Shown here: piece by piece, positions 4,894-7,726 of the stretch
Layout of the letters: every line of letters starts with the position of its first letter
How positions within the stretch are numbered: position 1 is the stretch's first letter
DNA from: a bacterium
GTDB taxonomy: Bacteria > Patescibacteriota > Patescibacteriia > Patescibacteriales > JAKAJF01
Direction of reading: 5' to 3'
NCBI GenBank assembly: GCA_021813875.1
Contig: JAKAJF010000040.1
Location: forward strand, 1-7,726
DNA: 7,726 bases
The notes under the pieces: model-generated
The model's database searches: none
Seen by the model: only the letters and a program-made list of their open reading frames with translations
What the model was told of the DNA's origin: nothing
Made by a program: the position numbers and the translations under genes

Positions 4894-5997
4894 ATGATCT
4901 TCGTCTTCTTAATAAGCATCAGCCTCATCCAGGTCCTTATTTTCTTGGGACATCTTTTTCTTTATGACAGCTTCCTCCTTTTCTTTCCGGTAAACATCCC
5001 CGCCGCTTTCAGGGTTTTCTTCTTTTTCCTGGCTTTCAGCTTCGTCCTTAGCACTTTGCTGTCCCTGCGTCTCAGCAATCCATACGTGGGCTGGTTCTAT
5101 ACCGTCTCGGTCTCTTGGATGGGCATCTTTTACTTCTTGTTCCTGGGAGCGGTCTTCGCGCGCCTGAGCTTCTGGCTGATCGACCGTTTCCATCTGGGGA
5201 TGGATATCAGATACGTGGCGGGCGCGCTGTTCGTCCTGGCCCTCTCCTTGAGCGCCTATAGTTTCGTAAACGCCTCCACCATCAGGGTCGCCCGCATCAC
5301 CGTCAGGCTGCCCAACCTGCCTCCGGCCTGGCAGGGCAAGACGGCTGTCTTCGCAAGCGATCTCCACCTCGGCAATGTCCATGGGGCCGCTTTCGCCGAC
5401 AAAGTCGCTACCGAGATCCAGGATCTCCATCCTGACCTCATCTTTTTCGGCGGCGACGTCTTCGACGGCGTACGTCTCGAGCCTGACGGCCTGGTCCGTC
5501 CCTTGGCCCGGCTGGCCGCGCCCATGGGCAAATATTTCGTTACCGGCAACCATGAAGAATTCGGAGATGATTCTTCCTTCCTGGAAGCCATCCGGAATAT
5601 CGGCGTCCGAGTCTTGAATGATGAGAAGGTGGACGTCGAGGGTGTCCAGCTCCTCGGTGTCGATTATCTGGATACGCGCGACGGCGTTAAGTACCGAGCC
5701 GTCCTCGATAAGCTCAAGATAGACCCTTCCGAGCCGAGCATCCTTTTGAGGCACTCTCCCTTTTATCTCGATATGGCTGAAAAGGCAGGCATCAACTTCG
5801 AGATTTCCGGCCATACGCACGAAGGCCAGATGTTCCCCGCCAATCTCCTGACCCATTATATCTTCAAGGGCTATGATTACGGCTTAAAAAATTATGGTAA
5901 GCTTTTGGTCTATACTTCGAGCGGCGTCGGCACTTGGGGCATTCCTATGCGCATAGGCACCCGGTCGGAGATCGTCCAGATAACTTTTGAAAAATAA
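4894..5997 (+). CDS. Membrane-anchored calcineurin-like metallophosphoesterase
   Basis: From ATG 4894 the protein has 367 residues. The N-terminal 125 hold about four membrane helices. The C-terminal 220 or so are a YaeI-like metallophosphoesterase with every metal-binding motif: S-D-L-H (Asp156, His158), G-G-D-V-F-D (Asp188, Asp191), G-N-H-E (Asn219, His220), R-H-S-P (His287) and G-H-T-H-E-G (His307, His309). These bind two metal ions and cleave phosphoester bonds; relatives act on cyclic nucleotides, UDP-diacylglucosamine or phospholipid heads, and which applies here cannot be read. After an even number of helices the catalytic domain is likely on the same side as the N terminus, probably cytoplasmic. 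A TTG at 4876 would add six residues. The Gmad2/GerMN gene follows 3 bases after the stop, so the two are almost certainly one operon. Confidence 0.92.
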   Translation: MIFVFLISISLIQVLIFLGHLFLYDSFLLFFPVNIPAAFRVFFFFLAFSFVLSTLLSLRLSNPYVGWFYTVSVSWMGIFYFLFLGAVFARLSFWLIDRFHLGMDIRYVAGALFVLALSLSAYSFVNASTIRVARITVRLPNLPPAWQGKTAVFASDLHLGNVHGAAFADKVATEIQDLHPDLIFFGGDVFDGVRLEPDGLVRPLARLAAPMGKYFVTGNHEEFGDDSSFLEAIRNIGVRVLNDEKVDVEGVQLLGVDYLDTRDGVKYRAVLDKLKIDPSEPSILLRHSPFYLDMAEKAGINFEISGHTHEGQMFPANLLTHYIFKGYDYGLKNYGKLLVYTSSGVGTWGIPMRIGTRSEIVQITFEK

Positions 5998-6000
5998 TTT

Positions 6001-7101
6001 ATGCCCAAAAAGATCTTGTATATATTTTTAATCCTGGCCACCCTGTCTTTGGCGACCGTCTTGAGCTTAAGATTCTTCAGTCATGAAGACGCTTGGATCT
6101 GTGAAGGAGGCCGATGGACGAAGCGGGGCGATCCCGGGAGCGAGAAGCCGTCTTTCGGTTGCGGCGCTGAAGAGAGGATCTTCCAAGGCATCGTAGAAGA
6201 AAACCTCGGCGACCGTTTCATCTTGAAAGAAAACAGCATCGAGAAAATAGAAGTGGCTTTGAGCGCCGAGACCAAGCTGATCGGCAAGGACGGCGGAACT
6301 TCAGACAAGAACGATTTGAGAAAAGGGTTTCCGGTCAAGGTTACCGCCATCTGGGACGGCAAGACCGCCGAGGCTGAGGAGGTAAGGATCATCGACGAGC
6401 CGAACATCATCGTCTATGGACCCGAGGCCGGTGCCACGGTCGGCCTGCCGCTTATTATCAGGGGCGAAGCCAGAGTCTTTGAAAATATTTTCAATTACCG
6501 CCTTAAAGATGAGAACGGCAAGACGTTTTACGAGAACCGGGCTTCGGCCGCCGCCCCCGCCGCCGGCCTCTATGGTCCTTTTGAGATTTCTTTCAATTAT
6601 CCGGCTCCCGCGGGCGGCCGGGGCACGGTCGAAGTCTTTGACTATTCGGCCAAGGACGGCTCGGAGACCGACAAAGTCGATATTCCGGTGAGTTTCGATC
6701 AGGGGCAGCCGGTCTCTAAGTTCAAAGTATTTTTTCCCAACAGCCGGAAGGATCCGGGAGCCTCTGATTGCAATCGGGTCTTCGCGGTCGACAGGCGGGC
6801 GGGGAAGACGGGAGCGGCAGCCCGGGCGGCCCTGGCAGAGCTCCTCAAGGGTCCGGATGTCATCGAGGCCAAGGCCGGCTATTTTTCCAACCTGAATGAG
6901 GGGATCAAGATAAATAGTCTGAGCATCGATAAGGGGATGGCCAAAGTCGATTTCGATAAAACTATCGAAGCCGGAGTCGGCGGCTCCTGCCGGGTCTCCG
7001 GGATAAGGGCGGAAATAATCCAGACCCTGGAACAGTTTCCGACTGTCAAAGAGGTCATCATCTCGGTCGACGGTCGGACGGAAGACATCTTGCAGCCTTA
7101 A
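6001..7101 (+). CDS. Exported protein with DUF5666-like, Gmad2 and GerMN domains
   Basis: The 366 residues begin with K-K and a hydrophobic stretch (5-26), a signal peptide or membrane anchor without a lipobox Cys. Next comes a short Cys motif, W-I-C-E-G-G-R-W ending at G-C-G (32-55). A beta-rich, DUF5666-like domain follows (about 58-132: F-Q-G-I-V, then D-L-R-K-G-F-P-V-K-V and A-E-E-V-R-I). A Gmad2 immunoglobulin-like domain (about 136-232) starts I-I-V-Y-G-P-E-A-G-A and contains L-I-I-R-G-E-A-R-V-F. A GerMN domain (about 239-363) includes V-F-F-P-N, A-L-A-E-L-L-K-G-P and I-N-S-L-S-I-D-K-G-M-A-K-V-D-F. In Firmicutes these last two occur in spore or germination proteins; here the likely setting is the cell surface of a non-sporeformer. 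It lies 3 bases after the phosphoesterase and ends before a terminator. Confidence 0.88.
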   Translation: MPKKILYIFLILATLSLATVLSLRFFSHEDAWICEGGRWTKRGDPGSEKPSFGCGAEERIFQGIVEENLGDRFILKENSIEKIEVALSAETKLIGKDGGTSDKNDLRKGFPVKVTAIWDGKTAEAEEVRIIDEPNIIVYGPEAGATVGLPLIIRGEARVFENIFNYRLKDENGKTFYENRASAAAPAAGLYGPFEISFNYPAPAGGRGTVEVFDYSAKDGSETDKVDIPVSFDQGQPVSKFKVFFPNSRKDPGASDCNRVFAVDRRAGKTGAAARAALAELLKGPDVIEAKAGYFSNLNEGIKINSLSIDKGMAKVDFDKTIEAGVGGSCRVSGIRAEIIQTLEQFPTVKEVIISVDGRTEDILQP

Positions 7102-7127
7102 GATTATCTTTGATGATGGAAAAATTA

Positions 7128-7158
7128 AAAAAGGCCTCTAAAGAAAAGAGGCCTTTTT
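7128..7158. terminator. Bidirectional Rho-independent terminator
   Basis: The stem 7128-7139 (AAAAAGGCCTCT) pairs perfectly with 7147-7158 (AGAGGCCTTTTT) around a seven-base A-rich loop. It ends in T5 rightward; read leftward it ends in T6 plus AATTTT. It lies between two convergent genes, 26 bases after the GerMN gene and 14 after the gyrB stop, so it probably serves both. Confidence 0.88.
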
Positions 7159-7172
7159 GTTATGACTATTTT

Positions 7173-7726
7173 TTAAACGTCTAAATTTTCTACCTTTTTG
7201 GCATGGGTCTGGATGAAGTGTTTGCGGGGAGCCACGTCGCCGCCCATCAACATGTCGAAGACTTCATCGGCCTGGGCCGCGTCTTCGATAGCCACCTGTT
7301 TCATTAGGCGCTTCTCGGGGTCCATGGTCGTTTCCCAAAGCTGCTCGGGATTCATTTCTCCCAAGCCTTTGTAGCGTTGGATATTGATCCTGGAAGGCGC
7401 CTTGCTCTTTTCTTTTTCCTCCTTCTCTTCTTCCGTCTCTTCAGTCTCGCCTTCTTCGATCTCGACGACTTCGCCGCCCAGCTCCTTGATTATCTTTTCC
7501 TTCTCCTCGTCGGAGTAGGCGTATTTGATGGCCGTGCCCTTTTTAAGCTGATAGAGCGGAGGTTGGGCGATATAGAGGTTGCCGTTCGTGACCAGGGGGG
7601 TGAAGTGCCTGAAGAACAGGGTCAGGAGCAGGGTCCGGATGTGGGCACCGTCGACGTCGGCATCGGTCATGATAATGATGCGGTGGTAGCGCAGCTTGGT
7701 AAGGTCGAACTGATCGTCGATATTGG
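7173..7726 (-). CDS. gyrB: DNA gyrase subunit B, C-terminal part
   Basis: Leftward frame open to the window edge (two bases of a partial codon, then 183 codons), so the N-terminal ATPase and transducer domains lie outside. The visible part is the TOPRIM domain and tail: K-L-R-Y-H-R-I-I-I-M-T-D-A-D-V-D-G-A-H-I with the metal-binding D-x-D-x-D, then L-Y-I-A-Q-P-P-L-Y, then I-Q-R-Y-K-G-L-G-E-M-N and L-W-E-T-T-M-D-P, ending in N-L-D-V. The subunit binds ATP and the DNA gate together with GyrA to introduce negative supercoils. The Q-R-Y-K-G-L-G-E-M-N motif and the N-L-D ending favour GyrB over ParE. Bases 7401-7463 encode an acidic, low-complexity stretch of Glu, Thr and Lys just before the Q-R-Y-K-G motif. 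No DNA-binding extension of proteobacterial type is present. It ends 14 bases from the shared terminator. Confidence 0.96.
   Translation of the reverse strand, partial: NIDDQFDLTKLRYHRIIIMTDADVDGAHIRTLLLTLFFRHFTPLVTNGNLYIAQPPLYQLKKGTAIKYAYSDEEKEKIIKELGGEVVEIEEGETEETEEEKEEKEKSKAPSRINIQRYKGLGEMNPEQLWETTMDPEKRLMKQVAIEDAAQADEVFDMLMGGDVAPRKHFIQTHAKKVENLDV

Noticed and set aside
4866..4895. TTGTTA and TAATAT spaced 18 bases as a promoter for the phosphoesterase
   Set aside because: Transcription would begin after the ATG at 4894, and no alternative start lies close downstream; probably a chance match in AT-rich DNA.
4909..5856. A 315-codon open frame on the minus strand opposite the phosphoesterase
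   Set aside because: The plus strand has all metallophosphoesterase motifs; the antisense translation is low-complexity acidic sequence without a recognisable fold.
1..7726. CRISPR array, insertion sequence, defence island or recoded-UGA genetic code
   Set aside because: No spaced direct repeats, terminal inverted repeats, transposase or effector motifs are visible, and TGA serves as a normal stop in several genes.

Overview
The window looks like chromosomal core sequence from an uncultivated Candidate Phyla Radiation (Patescibacteria, probably Parcubacteria-like) bacterium. This is inferred from protein style only: a compact dnaX with a tiny zinc-ribbon gene behind it, a Gmad2/GerMN surface protein in an apparent non-sporeformer, a small seven-helix membrane protein with a K-G-K-S-K-P-N motif of the kind common in that group, short intergenic gaps and few clear Shine-Dalgarno sites. 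UGA is used as a stop (for example 3144-3146 and 4436-4438), so the recoded-UGA CPR lineages are unlikely. No gap without a gene exceeds 300 bases; the longest are 321-453 and 2300-2402.

Layout: (1) The 3' part of a Lys/Ala-rich helical protein (to 320), closed by a strong terminator. (2) A tight rightward unit: promoter, leader hairpin, dnaX (454-2067), a 50-residue zinc-ribbon gene (2072-2224) and tRNA-Gln(CUG) (2229-2299), closed by a terminator at 2312-2341. (3) A distinctly AT-rich alpha/beta hydrolase (2403-3146), then a nitroreductase-family flavoprotein (3162-3833) and a membrane protein (3839-4438), all rightward with small gaps. (4) A leftward DoxX-like membrane protein (4447-4845). 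(5) A rightward pair 3 bases apart: a membrane-anchored calcineurin-like phosphoesterase (4894-5997) and an exported DUF5666-like/Gmad2/GerMN protein (6001-7101). (6) A terminator that looks bidirectional, then the leftward 3' end of gyrB (7173 to the window edge).

How the genes fit together: dnaX (clamp loader) and gyrB (supercoiling) are replication housekeeping genes. The phosphoesterase and GerMN protein probably act together at the cell envelope. The hydrolase and nitroreductase look like accessory metabolic enzymes, and the base composition of the hydrolase suggests later acquisition. I do not see a defence system, CRISPR array, insertion sequence or prophage. The most interesting signals are a perfect G-GGG-GGG slippery heptamer followed by an A6 run exactly at the tau/gamma boundary of dnaX, with a stop close behind in the -1 frame; a hairpin plus T-run in the dnaX leader; the SWEET-like architecture of the 199-residue membrane protein; and the phosphoesterase/GerMN pairing.
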